Shown here piece after piece: positions 6,938-13,840 of a stretch of DNA of 18,511 nucleotides. The DNA comes from JANLIQ01 sp964362925 (GTDB lineage Bacteria; Patescibacteriota; UBA1384; 2-12-FULL-50-11): assembly GCA_964362925.1 (NCBI GenBank), contig CAYIGA010000013.1, positions 1 to 18,511 on the forward strand, written 5' to 3'. Position 1 is the stretch's first letter. Each line of letters starts with the position of its first letter. Position numbers and translations under genes: made by a program. Under the pieces are notes generated by a model, which was not told the DNA's origin, made no database searches, and saw nothing but the letters and a program-made list of their open reading frames with translations.

Positions 6938-8005
6938 ATGGCTGAATCAATGACGACCGAAATGAAGAAATTGCTCGACCTGTCGATCGAGAAAGTCGCC
7001 AGCGATTTGCATATTACTGTCGGCGTTCAGCCAACCCTACGGATTGACGGCCGTTTACAGCCTTTAACCGACTCCGACACGACTACCGCCGAAACCGCCG
7101 AACGGTTGATGATGAGTATTATGACCTCTGAACAAATTGAGCGGCTTCATCAGCGTCGCGAGCTAGATTTCTCGTTCGGTTATAAAGAAACTCGATTTCG
7201 GGCCAATGTTTTTTATCAAAAAGGCAACATCAGCGCCGCTTTGCGTTTAATTCCAGTCCTGATTAAATCGATGGAAGAACTGGGTGTACCGCCGATTTTG
7301 GAGAGATTTATCGAACCCAGCCAAGGATTTGTCATCATTACCGGCCCGACTGGCCACGGTAAATCAACGACGCTGGCGGCCTTAATCGAGCTGATCAACC
7401 AAAAGCGAAGCGATCATATCATTACCATCGAAGATCCGATTGAGTACGTTTTTGAGCATAAAAAATCGATTATCGTTCAGCGGGAAGTCGGCTCCGACAC
7501 CAACTCGTTCGCCCGAGCCCTCCGCTCGGCTCTGCGCGAAGACCCAAATGTTATTTTGATCGGCGAAATGCGCGATTTAGAGACATTTGAGGCTGCGCTG
7601 ACTTTGGCCGAAACTGGTCACTTGGTTCTGACGACCCTCCACACCAATTCAGCCGCCCAAACGGCCGACCGAATGATTGACGTTTTTCCACCGCATCAAC
7701 AGCAACAGGTGCGGATCCAGTTGGCCAATGTTCTTTTGGGAGTTGTTTCCCAACGACTTCTGCCCCGAGTTCAAGGCGGGCGAGTGCTAGCGACCGAAAT
7801 AATGGTTGCCAACTCGGCTGTTCGGAGCACCATCCGTGAGGGCAAAACCAATCAACTGCCGAACATTATTCAAACTTCGGCCTCCGAGGGAATGATCGCG
7901 CTCGATAAAGTCCTAGCCGAGCTGGTCTCGAGAGGCGAGATTACCATCGACGTCGCTCTCCAGTGGGCGATCGATCCCAAGGCCTTTAAAATGATGGTCT
8001 ACTAA
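6938..8005 (+). CDS. pilT: PilT type IV pilus retraction ATPase
   Basis: A 355-residue protein of the usual PilT length. Walker A is GPTGHGKST at 136-144, with His where Ser is common. The Asp/Walker B region is NVILIGEMRDLETFEAAL, the His box is TGHLVLTTLHTNSAAQ, and the C-terminal SAVRSTIREGKTNQLPNIIQTS matches the retraction-specific AIRNLIRE-type helix. There is no zinc tetracysteine, which fits PilT. A strong Shine-Dalgarno (AAGGAGGGG) lies six bases from the ATG. PilT depolymerises the fibre and drives twitching motility and DNA-uptake-type retraction in known systems. Confidence 0.95.
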   Translation: MAESMTTEMKKLLDLSIEKVASDLHITVGVQPTLRIDGRLQPLTDSDTTTAETAERLMMSIMTSEQIERLHQRRELDFSFGYKETRFRANVFYQKGNISAALRLIPVLIKSMEELGVPPILERFIEPSQGFVIITGPTGHGKSTTLAALIELINQKRSDHIITIEDPIEYVFEHKKSIIVQREVGSDTNSFARALRSALREDPNVILIGEMRDLETFEAALTLAETGHLVLTTLHTNSAAQTADRMIDVFPPHQQQQVRIQLANVLLGVVSQRLLPRVQGGRVLATEIMVANSAVRSTIREGKTNQLPNIIQTSASEGMIALDKVLAELVSRGEITIDVALQWAIDPKAFKMMVY

Positions 8006-8137
8006 TAATGGAAAAGTCAAAATTCAAATCTCACTGTCAATGTGATGAAAAGCGAGCGAAGCGACAAAATTACAGCTTAAAATCTAAAATTTTTAATTTT
8101 GGAATGTCAGTCTGGACTTTGAGATTCGAGATTTGAG
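8006..8137. repeat. AT-rich spacer with simple-sequence and dispersed-motif repeats between pilT and pilC
   Basis: No gene is visible in these 132 bases. They contain the words AAAAGTCAAAATTCAAATCTC and GAGATTCGAGATTTGAGATGA. A 9-base inverted pair, TCAAATCTC (8024-8032) and GAGATTTGA (8128-8136), brackets the spacer. Inside is AAGCGAGCGAAGCGACAAAA (8050-8069), a member of a motif family found at other places in the window. Confidence 0.6.
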
Positions 8138-9211
8138 ATGAGAAGTTCTGACTCTTTCTTCTCTTCTCTGTTTGTTCACATTACTCATAAGGATCGAGTT
8201 TTTTTAGCTCGACAATTGGCGGTAATGCTAGAGTCTGGTTTGCCAATCAGCCAAGCCATCCGATCGCTGATCGAACAGACCAAGAACCCCTTGCTCAAAG
8301 AGGCTCTCCAGGAGATTCTGACCGATTTAGAAAACGGAGTCAAATTTTCGGCCGCCATCAAAAAGCATCCCCAAATCTTTAATGGCATATTTGTCTCGGT
8401 CGTTGCTTCGGGCGAATCAACTGGTCAGCTCGATGTTGTCATTAACTTGTTGGCTTCGGAACTAGAACGCGATTACGGTTTTCGTTCTCGGGTCATTGGC
8501 GCTCTGCTCTATCCGGGCTTTATCGTTCTGGCGATGATTGTCGTCGGTGTAATTATGGTGACTAAAATTGTCCCGGCGCTCGAGCTGGTTTTTAAGGAAG
8601 CCAACGCCTCTTTGCCCTGGACAACTCTGACCGTCATCGCCATCACCAATAGTTTAATCAATTACTGGTATGTCTACGTTATCGTCATTGTTGGTAGTGT
8701 CTTTGGCTTTATTCGCTATTTAGCCACCGATGACGGTCGGCGGACTTTCAATGGCCTACTGCTGAAAATTCCAATTTTCGGTTTACTGCTTCAAAATATG
8801 GAAATGGCTCGCTTTACTCGTATTTTTGGCCTAATGATCCAAGTCGGCGTGCCGATTATCCAGGTCCTTGATGCCGTTGCTCTAGTCTTGGACAACGTCT
8901 TGTATCAAGATTCGTTGCAAGTCGTTGCCCGGAACGTTGAGCGTGGCTCACCGATCGCCCAGAGTTTGGAGCGCGACAACTTGTTTCCGATTATCATTAC
9001 TCAAATGATCGCTATCGGGGAGCAGACCGGCAAACTTGAGCAAGTCCTGGAAAAACTGGCTGATTACTACGAGAAAGAGACTAGTCAATCAATCAAAAAC
9101 ATCACCGCCCTGACCGAACCGATTATTTTCATCATCGTCGGCCTCGGCGTCGGCTTTCTCGTCTTTTCAATCATTGTCCCGATCTACAACCTGGCGTCGG
9201 TGATCAAGTAA
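8138..9211 (+). CDS. pilC: PilC type IV pilus inner-membrane platform protein
   Basis: A 357-residue protein with the two tandem GspF/T2SSF domains: residues about 18-140 (RQLAVMLESGLPISQAIRSL ... VVASGESTGQLDVVI) and 220-340 (MARFTRIFGLMIQVGVPIIQ ... MIAIGEQTGKLEQVLEKLA). The paired GESTGQL and GEQTGKL motifs are diagnostic. Membrane helices are at about 127-150, 165-190 and 328-350. PilC sits under the pilus and couples PilB/PilT rotation to pilin movement. Start ATG 8138 has no clear Shine-Dalgarno. The N-terminus is shorter than that of classical PilC (about 400 residues), with little before the first GspF domain. Confidence 0.94.
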   Translation: MRSSDSFFSSLFVHITHKDRVFLARQLAVMLESGLPISQAIRSLIEQTKNPLLKEALQEILTDLENGVKFSAAIKKHPQIFNGIFVSVVASGESTGQLDVVINLLASELERDYGFRSRVIGALLYPGFIVLAMIVVGVIMVTKIVPALELVFKEANASLPWTTLTVIAITNSLINYWYVYVIVIVGSVFGFIRYLATDDGRRTFNGLLLKIPIFGLLLQNMEMARFTRIFGLMIQVGVPIIQVLDAVALVLDNVLYQDSLQVVARNVERGSPIAQSLERDNLFPIIITQMIAIGEQTGKLEQVLEKLADYYEKETSQSIKNITALTEPIIFIIVGLGVGFLVFSIIVPIYNLASVIK

Positions 9212-9236
9212 TTCTCTCGGACTCTCGGCCTCTGAC

Positions 9237-9264
9237 TTGACAACCCCAATATCTGGCCTAATGT
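9237..9264 (+). promoter_or_regulatory. Promoter of pilA
   Basis: A perfect TTGACA (9237-9242) is followed after 16 bases by TAATGT (9259-9264). Transcription from it would give a leader of about 150 bases before the pilA ATG at 9420. Together with the terminator at 10074-10102 this makes pilA a likely separate, strongly expressed unit, as is usual for the major pilin. Confidence 0.5.
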
Positions 9265-9326
9265 AAAGAGGTAATGGCTTTCACCGTCCGAGCTTAAAAG
9301 GGGTGGTCGACGAAGGCTGCATGATG

Positions 9327-9364
9327 GGCAAGCGAAAGCTTGCCGAAACAGGCGTTCGCTTGCC
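9327..9364 (+). promoter_or_regulatory. GNRA hairpin and alternative pairing in the pilA leader
   Basis: GGCAAGC (9327-9333) and GCTTGCC (9338-9344) form a 7-bp stem closed by a GAAA tetraloop. The same 5' strand extended by one base can pair instead with CGCTTGCC (9357-9364) in an 8-bp stem. The leader does not match a riboswitch class I recognise; in particular I do not see the cyclic-di-GMP GEMM core. It may be regulatory or may be another dispersed hairpin repeat. Confidence 0.4.
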
Positions 9365-9419
9365 GCGATGAATATACATAGCAGCGGCAATGCACGCTCA
9401 TCATAAAATAAGGAGGAAA

Positions 9420-10046
9420 ATGATAAAAACATTACAAAAAAGAGCGTTTACGCTCATGTCGCGACGAGGCGTTCGCCTCGGTGCGAGAGAGGGCTTCACC
9501 CTCATCGAACTGTTGGTCGTTATCGCCATCATCGGTATCTTGGCGTCCTTAATCATCGTCTCGCTTTCAGGTGCGCGAGGTAAGGCCCAAGACACTCAAA
9601 CGAAAAATAACTTGAGAAACCTGGCAACGGCTATGGAGCAGTTTTCCCTAGATCAGACTACGGCGCCGGCCTACCCTGGAGCGGGAGCTAACGGAGCAAC
9701 CGCAGTAGCAGTTGCCGCTGCGTCGGTGACTACAAGGACCTCTGGAGCCAGTACTTTGGGGGCAGATCTGGGTAGCTATCTGCAAGGTGGAGCAACTTCC
9801 CAAGCCTGGACGTTGACATTTACTGGCCAGGTGACTCCCGCTACGGCCTACTTGTCTAATGGTGGTGCTACGGCGTTCGGCACTCTTTGGGGAATGGGAG
9901 CTGTTCTTCGGAATGCTAACGATAGTGGTCCATCTACATTCGCTGGTGCGGCGACTATTCGCCCATGTGGTGCTACCGGTGTTGCGGCTATGGACATTGG
10001 TTCAGTCAGCGCAAGTCGGGTGTTTACAACCTGCGGTCCGCAGTAA
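9420..10046 (+). CDS. pilA: Major type IV pilin (PilA-like prepilin)
   Basis: A 208-residue prepilin from ATG 9420, set three bases after AAGGAGG. The class III signal peptide is 25 residues long, ending ...GAREG, with cleavage before FTLIELLVVIAIIGILASLI; the +5 Glu is present. The mature part has the usual long N-terminal helix, a Gly/Ala/Thr-rich globular domain and two cysteines near the end (RPCGATG and TTCGPQ) that could form a disulfide loop. PilD would cleave and N-methylate it. The leader contains a second, earlier FTL motif (KRAFTLMSRRG), and a hairpin-forming stretch encodes RRGVRLG, so the signal peptide seems enlarged by inserted repeat DNA. The strong ribosome site, own promoter and own terminator support it as the main fibre subunit. 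Confidence 0.9.
   Translation: MIKTLQKRAFTLMSRRGVRLGAREGFTLIELLVVIAIIGILASLIIVSLSGARGKAQDTQTKNNLRNLATAMEQFSLDQTTAPAYPGAGANGATAVAVAAASVTTRTSGASTLGADLGSYLQGGATSQAWTLTFTGQVTPATAYLSNGGATAFGTLWGMGAVLRNANDSGPSTFAGAATIRPCGATGVAAMDIGSVSASRVFTTCGPQ
9465..9480 (+). repeat. Hairpin repeat inside the pilA signal-peptide coding region
   Basis: CGAGGCG TT CGCCTCG is a perfect 7-bp inverted repeat (or 6 bp with a GTTC loop) immediately after ATGTCGCGACGAG. It ends 12 bases before the Gly codon at the prepilin cleavage site. Confidence 0.8.
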
Positions 10047-10073
10047 AAATCTTACTCAAAAGAGAAGAGGATG

Positions 10074-10102
10074 AAAAACCCGCCCTCCCGGGCGGGTTTT
10101 TC
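10074..10102 (+). terminator. Rho-independent terminator of pilA
   Basis: CCCGCCC TCCC GGGCGGG forms a G+C-rich stem, extended by AAAAA on the left and TTTTT on the right, giving a 12-bp stem with a T run. It lies 27 bases after the pilA stop. Confidence 0.93.
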
Positions 10103-10110
10103 TTAATCTT

Positions 10111-10151
10111 ACACTCTAACACTGAAGGACTGTCCTTCAGTGTTAGGGTGT
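10111..10151. repeat. Left palindrome flanking the RAYT transposase
   Basis: Bases 10116-10130 and 10132-10146 are perfect reverse complements around a single T. The stem extends outward five more pairs (one G-T wobble) to 10111/10151, about 20 bp in all. The central 27 bases (10118-10144) are the exact reverse complement of the right palindrome at 10757-10783. REP-like palindromes next to RAYT genes are an established pattern. Confidence 0.92.
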
Positions 10152-10165
10152 GTATCATTAAGACA

Positions 10166-10744
10166 ATGGGGGTCAGTAAGTATAAAGAATCAGCCGAGGG
10201 CGTAGTTTACCATCTCTATAATCGAGGCAACCGCAAGCAGGCGATTTTCGAACAGGATTCAGATTACCGTTTCTACTTAGCTATGCTTCAGAGATACTGT
10301 CGCGAGTCTGGCTTTTCAGTGATCGCATACTGCTTAATGCCAAATCATGTCCATCTGCTTGTAAGGCAGAATAGATCGATCGGTCCAAGCAAGTTAATGG
10401 CTCGACTGCACACAACTTATGCTATGTATTTTAACGACGAGTATAAAAAAGTTGGCCACCTTTTTCAGGGGAGGTATAAGCAAAAAATTGTTAGTGATAA
10501 TGATTACTTATTGAGGTTAGTCTCGTACTTTCATCTTAATCCAGTCAAAGACCATATCGTTCAATCAGTGGGTGAGTATCGCTGGAGTAGCTTTGGGTGG
10601 CATCAACAATCCTCGATCAATCAGCAGCGCGGTATATGTGACTACGAAACCGTGAAGCAGTTAGGTTTAAGAGCTCTCACTAGCTCTGAAACCAAGAAAC
10701 TTGCCAGTCAACTCAACCCCTTCGAAGTCTTTGAATACACCTGA
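10166..10744 (+). CDS. REP-associated tyrosine transposase (RAYT, Y1 HUH family)
   Basis: A 192-residue protein with the family's marks in order: YHLYNRGNRKQAIF (15-28), YCLMPNHVHLLV (55-66) with the HUH pair H61/H63, GHLFQGRYKQ (97-106), and DNDYLLRLVSYFHLNPVK (111-128). Y114 is the likely catalytic tyrosine; Y121 is the alternative. The C-terminal YRWSSFGWHQ is also typical. RAYTs nick single-stranded DNA at REP palindromes. ATG 10166 follows the left palindrome by 14 bases, and the right palindrome starts 12 bases after the stop. It separates pilA from pilD. All catalytic motifs are intact. A frame open upstream reaches into pilA but does not look like RAYT sequence. Confidence 0.93.
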   Translation: MGVSKYKESAEGVVYHLYNRGNRKQAIFEQDSDYRFYLAMLQRYCRESGFSVIAYCLMPNHVHLLVRQNRSIGPSKLMARLHTTYAMYFNDEYKKVGHLFQGRYKQKIVSDNDYLLRLVSYFHLNPVKDHIVQSVGEYRWSSFGWHQQSSINQQRGICDYETVKQLGLRALTSSETKKLASQLNPFEVFEYT

Positions 10745-10756
10745 TAATTACATCAT

Positions 10757-10783
10757 AACACTGAAGGACAGTCCTTCAGTGTT
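10757..10783. repeat. Right palindrome flanking the RAYT transposase
   Basis: AACACTGAAGGAC (10757-10769), a central A, and GTCCTTCAGTGTT (10771-10783) form a perfect 13-bp stem. It differs from the left copy only by the central base, so the two copies are exact inverted copies of each other. There is no T run, so it is not a normal terminator. Confidence 0.92.
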
Positions 10784-10829
10784 GAGTCGTAATAATGGAC
10801 AAAATTGGTGGAAGCTCTATTCTTAATTT

Positions 10830-11618
10830 ATGGTGGGGGTAGTGATTGCGTTTTTGTTTGGCCTGGCTTATGGCTCGTTTCTGAATGTCGTTATTTTGCG
10901 TTTTGACGATTGGCAGTCGATTACTAAAACCCGATCACACTGCCCGAACTGCCAAACCCAGCTGTCCTGGTGGAATCTAGTCCCTTTAATCAGCTTTGTT
11001 TGCTTACTGGGTAAGTGTCGATACTGCCACAAACCAATTTCATGGCAGTACCCAATCGTTGAACTATCGACAGCCGTTTTGGTCGCCGCCAGTTATTATT
11101 TATTATTCAATAGTCAAAGCTTAACCCATTGGCATTCGGCAATTGGCCTAATCGCCATAATTCTTGCCATCGGGGCGATGATAACGATTTTTGCCCACGA
11201 TCTTCAGGAAATGATGGTGCCGGATTTGATGTCTAACGTCCTCTTGGGCGCGGCCATAATTTACGCGTTGACGGTTTATAATGACCCTCTCGGCCTGCTT
11301 TATAGTGCCCTGGTCGGTTTCCTGCCGATAATGCTCCTGGTTATTCCCAGCCACGGTACTTGGATGGGGGAAGGAGATATTAAAATTGCCAGCTCTCTGG
11401 CGATCCTCGTTGGTTGGCCTAATGCTATACCCTTGATGATTTTGACTTTTTTAATTGGCGGGACTTTTGGTTCACTAGCTCTAGTGACTAAACGGGTCAA
11501 AATGAAAACGGCCGTTCCTTTTGGCCCATTTCTGATCTTAGCCGCCATCATTACCTTATTTTGGGGCGACAAAATTACTGCCTGGTATCTGGGAACAATT
11601 GGGTATGGATATTACTAA
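10830..11618 (+). CDS. pilD: Prepilin peptidase / N-methyltransferase
   Basis: A 262-residue membrane protein of normal PilD length. The N-terminal part has GSFLNVVILR and the cytosolic zinc-binding loop with two CxxC pairs (CPNC and CRYC) followed by ISWQYPIVEL, the bifunctional peptidase/methyltransferase layout. The aspartyl protease residues are in FAHDLQEMMVPD and in the GxGD motif GEGDIK. About eight hydrophobic helices fit the fold. It cuts prepilins before the conserved Phe and methylates the new N-terminus. The ATG at 10830 has no clear Shine-Dalgarno. The end overlaps the next prepilin gene by 14 bases. In this operon four substrates (pilA and three pseudopilins) flank it. Confidence 0.95.
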   Translation: MVGVVIAFLFGLAYGSFLNVVILRFDDWQSITKTRSHCPNCQTQLSWWNLVPLISFVCLLGKCRYCHKPISWQYPIVELSTAVLVAASYYLLFNSQSLTHWHSAIGLIAIILAIGAMITIFAHDLQEMMVPDLMSNVLLGAAIIYALTVYNDPLGLLYSALVGFLPIMLLVIPSHGTWMGEGDIKIASSLAILVGWPNAIPLMILTFLIGGTFGSLALVTKRVKMKTAVPFGPFLILAAIITLFWGDKITAWYLGTIGYGYY

Positions 11619-12393
11619 AAAAAGTTTTCAATTTTCAATTAATTCTCAATTTTTCAACTGCGAGCCGCCGTTTGACGGCGAGAAGCGAGCGAAGCGACAT
11701 TTTCAAAGAAGTTTTACTTTGATTGAGCTCCTTATTGTTATCGCCATTATCTCCATTCTAATTGGTGTCTTAGTGCCAAACATCAGCCGTAGTTTGTCTA
11801 GTAATCGTTTAAGTAGTGATGTCGATGTTCTTCGCGCCAAGATTGAAGAAACGCGCTTACTAGCTGGCTCAACCCAAGTCACCGATCGGCAAACTGGCGC
11901 GACAATTATTGATGTCAATTTGGTTGGCTACTACGGTATTTATTTTCCAGCGGAAAACGTGACGACTAGTAATGATAATTACAATGGCAAACCCTTTTAC
12001 GCTCTGGTTCGTCTGTCAAAACCGTTCACCAGCGACGCCGATGGCTACTGCAATCCTAAGACGATCGAAACCGATGCCTTGGGTAACTCCGGCCGATGTC
12101 TGATCGAGCGGATCGATCTGTCGAGCAATGTCGAATTTGATTTTCAGACTACTCAACAGAATCGGATGATTGCTTTCGTCGTTCCCGCCCAACAATTAGT
12201 TGAGCTCTATCTTCCCGACAATCAAACTGGTTGTAATCTGTTAAACGGCTATTGCTGGGTTGAGAACGCTTCGGGGCCGATTTTTGATCAAAAAAGCGTC
12301 AATAATCCCTATATACGGTTGAAAAATAATAACAAAGCCGCCAATATTAATGTTATGCCATATACTGGCAAGTTGGAGGTTACTTACCAATAA
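11605..12393 (+). CDS. Minor prepilin-like pseudopilin with long leader and Ser at -1
   Basis: A 262-residue protein with the class III motif RS|FTLIELLIVIAIISILIGVLV; +5 Glu is present but residue -1 is Ser36 instead of the usual Gly. The leader of 36 residues is unusually long, and I see no later start codon. The DNA for the leader combines AT-rich simple sequence (11625-11657), a CGCCG/CGGCG hairpin (11666-11680) and a dispersed motif (11683-11704). The mature part looks FimT/GspH-like, with FDFQTTQQNRMIAFVVPAQQ and several cysteines. An alternative TTG at 11599 adds two residues. It overlaps the end of pilD by 14 bases, indicating co-translation. Confidence 0.83.
   Translation: MDITKKSFQFSINSQFFNCEPPFDGEKRAKRHFQRSFTLIELLIVIAIISILIGVLVPNISRSLSSNRLSSDVDVLRAKIEETRLLAGSTQVTDRQTGATIIDVNLVGYYGIYFPAENVTTSNDNYNGKPFYALVRLSKPFTSDADGYCNPKTIETDALGNSGRCLIERIDLSSNVEFDFQTTQQNRMIAFVVPAQQLVELYLPDNQTGCNLLNGYCWVENASGPIFDQKSVNNPYIRLKNNNKAANINVMPYTGKLEVTYQ
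11666..11704. repeat. Hairpin plus dispersed motif inside a prepilin leader
   Basis: CGCCG TTTGA CGGCG (11666-11680) is a 5-bp hairpin. It is followed by AAGCGAGCGAAGCGACATTTT, the same word as at 8050-8070 apart from a base near the end. Both are translated as part of the prepilin leader. Confidence 0.75.
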
Positions 12394-13107
12394 ATGTTCA
12401 GGAGGGGGTTTTCACTACTCGAGACTTTGATTGCCGCCGGCGTTATGACGGCGGTGATAATGGGGGTGATAGCGCTATCCAACTCGCTCATTGTCGGGAC
12501 GGTTGTTAACGCCGATAAAACCATCATCAATCGCTGGGCGGCCGAAGGGATTGAGCTGACCGAGAAAATACGCAACGACAGAATCTTGGACAAAACTACC
12601 TCCCCAGACTGGTTTTTAGCAGCGATTAAAGACAGCGGCTTTGACTACGGCTGGTATAAATTAAGCTCGACTTATAACAAAACATGGAGTCTGACCAAGA
12701 CCGCCGACACCGCCATTGACGCCGAGTCATTCATGACCCTCGCCGAGTCCCTAACTAGCGATCAAACAACTGGCTATCGACTGATTTGTGTTGAGGCCAT
12801 TAGTGCTTCCGCGGTCGCGGTGGTCAATGACAACAAATTTTACTGCAATAGCCGCGACGGTAAAGTCGTTCAAGATGGTTTAAGATCGAATTTGACGACG
12901 TGTCAACAAACTGGCGGTCAGGACGATCTTTACTGCCAAATGACCAAGGAAAGTGTTAATAAAAATCGTCTCAACAGTAATATCATTATTCCCCCGGGCA
13001 ATGCGGTCAAAATCCGCTCGGTCGTTATTTGGCAAGATAAGAGCCAAATCCGACAAAGCAGTATTGGGACAATTATTACTAATTGGAAGGGCTATGAGCA
13101 AAACTAA
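12394..13107 (+). CDS. Minor pseudopilin, PilV/GspI-like
   Basis: A 237-residue protein with a short class III leader MFRRG| before FSLLETLIAAGVMTAVIMGVIALS; +5 Glu is present. This short leader is the classical form and contrasts with the enlarged leaders of its neighbours. The FSLLE core followed by helix and WAAEGIELTEKIRNDR is PilV-like. Four or more cysteines in the C-terminal half (ICVEA, YCNS, CQQ, YCQM) may be paired. ATG directly follows the previous TAA with no gap. The end overlaps the next gene by 14 bases. Confidence 0.83.
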   Translation: MFRRGFSLLETLIAAGVMTAVIMGVIALSNSLIVGTVVNADKTIINRWAAEGIELTEKIRNDRILDKTTSPDWFLAAIKDSGFDYGWYKLSSTYNKTWSLTKTADTAIDAESFMTLAESLTSDQTTGYRLICVEAISASAVAVVNDNKFYCNSRDGKVVQDGLRSNLTTCQQTGGQDDLYCQMTKESVNKNRLNSNIIIPPGNAVKIRSVVIWQDKSQIRQSSIGTIITNWKGYEQN

Positions 13108-13840
13108 CTCAAAACTCAAAACTCAAAAGTCAAAAGTTTGGGATTCGTCCGCCAGAGGTCCGATTAGGATTTGGGATTTCCAGGCAAAGCCTGGCTATAC
13201 CTTGATCGAAATGCTGATTTCGGTGACGATCTTCTCGGGTTTACTGATCATCGTTCTTGGCGCTGTCGCCACGTCGAGTAGCTCTTCGGCTAAAGTGAGT
13301 ATTTTGCGCGAAAAGAGCCAAGCTGCTCGATTTTTGATTGATCAAATTTCCAACGACATTCGTTACATCGACACTTCAATCGAATTGAAGGTCGACGGTA
13401 ATTCATATAACGGATATATGGTGACGGCCGATCGTTTGGTGATGGCTCTGCACCTGCCAAATACAGACAAAAATTCGGAGCTGGTTCGGAAAGAGTATCA
13501 GATCAAATTAATTGCTAACGACAGAATGACCGTCACGCTAACTGAATGGCGTCATTGCCGGCTTGATCTTGGCCAGCTTCTGGATAACTGCGACCAAAAG
13601 TCAGAGCCAACTGATCTTCTGTCTTCAGTCTTCATTTTGAACAAAGATGCCAACGTTTTTCCGTCGGAATTTGGGGGCATCACTGTTGAAGCGGCTGAAA
13701 ACGAAAATCCGCCGATTTCACCGTTTCTGTCGATTGTTTTTACAATTAAACCGGTCGAATTTAAAAAATTGTCCTGTCTTAACATCGATAACGGTATCTG
13801 CTATAAAGTTTCGACAACTCTTAACGTCAGGAAATTATGA
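13094..13840 (+). CDS. Minor pseudopilin, PilW/GspJ-like, with repeat-derived leader
   Basis: A 248-residue protein from ATG 13094. The leader has 34 residues ending FQAKPG|, cleaved before YTLIEMLISVTIFSGLLIIVLG; +5 Glu is present. Classical leaders have 6-8 residues. Here the leader DNA is ACTCAAAACTCAAAA-type simple sequence followed by a perfect hairpin CCAGGC AAA GCCTGG (13180-13194) that ends in the cleavage-site Gly codon. The mature part (ARFLIDQISNDIRYIDTSIE) is typical of PilW/GspJ. It overlaps the previous gene by 14 bases and the next by ATGA, so it sits inside a co-translated minor-pilin group. Confidence 0.83.
   Translation: MSKTNSKLKTQKSKVWDSSARGPIRIWDFQAKPGYTLIEMLISVTIFSGLLIIVLGAVATSSSSSAKVSILREKSQAARFLIDQISNDIRYIDTSIELKVDGNSYNGYMVTADRLVMALHLPNTDKNSELVRKEYQIKLIANDRMTVTLTEWRHCRLDLGQLLDNCDQKSEPTDLLSSVFILNKDANVFPSEFGGITVEAAENENPPISPFLSIVFTIKPVEFKKLSCLNIDNGICYKVSTTLNVRKL
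13180..13194 (+). repeat. Hairpin at the prepilin cleavage codon
   Basis: CCAGGC and GCCTGG form a perfect 6-bp stem around AAA. The last two bases lie in the Gly34 codon of the PilW-like prepilin. Confidence 0.75.

Noticed and set aside
9212..9419. Cyclic-di-GMP riboswitch in the pilA leader
   Set aside because: The GAAA-capped hairpin prompted the idea, but the conserved GEMM core sequences are not present.
10111..10151. Left palindrome as a second pilA terminator
   Set aside because: There is no T run after the stem, and it is an exact inverted copy of the palindrome on the other side of the RAYT. A clear terminator already lies at 10074-10102.
9965..10165. N-terminal extension of the RAYT frame back into pilA
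   Set aside because: It overlaps the end of pilA, the pilA terminator and the left palindrome, and does not resemble RAYT sequence. The family alignment begins at the MGVSKYKES start.
12953..13093. Upstream extension of the PilW-like prepilin frame
   Set aside because: It would run deep into the PilV-like gene; the ATG at 13094 has GGAAGGG just before it and gives a leader ending in the class III motif.
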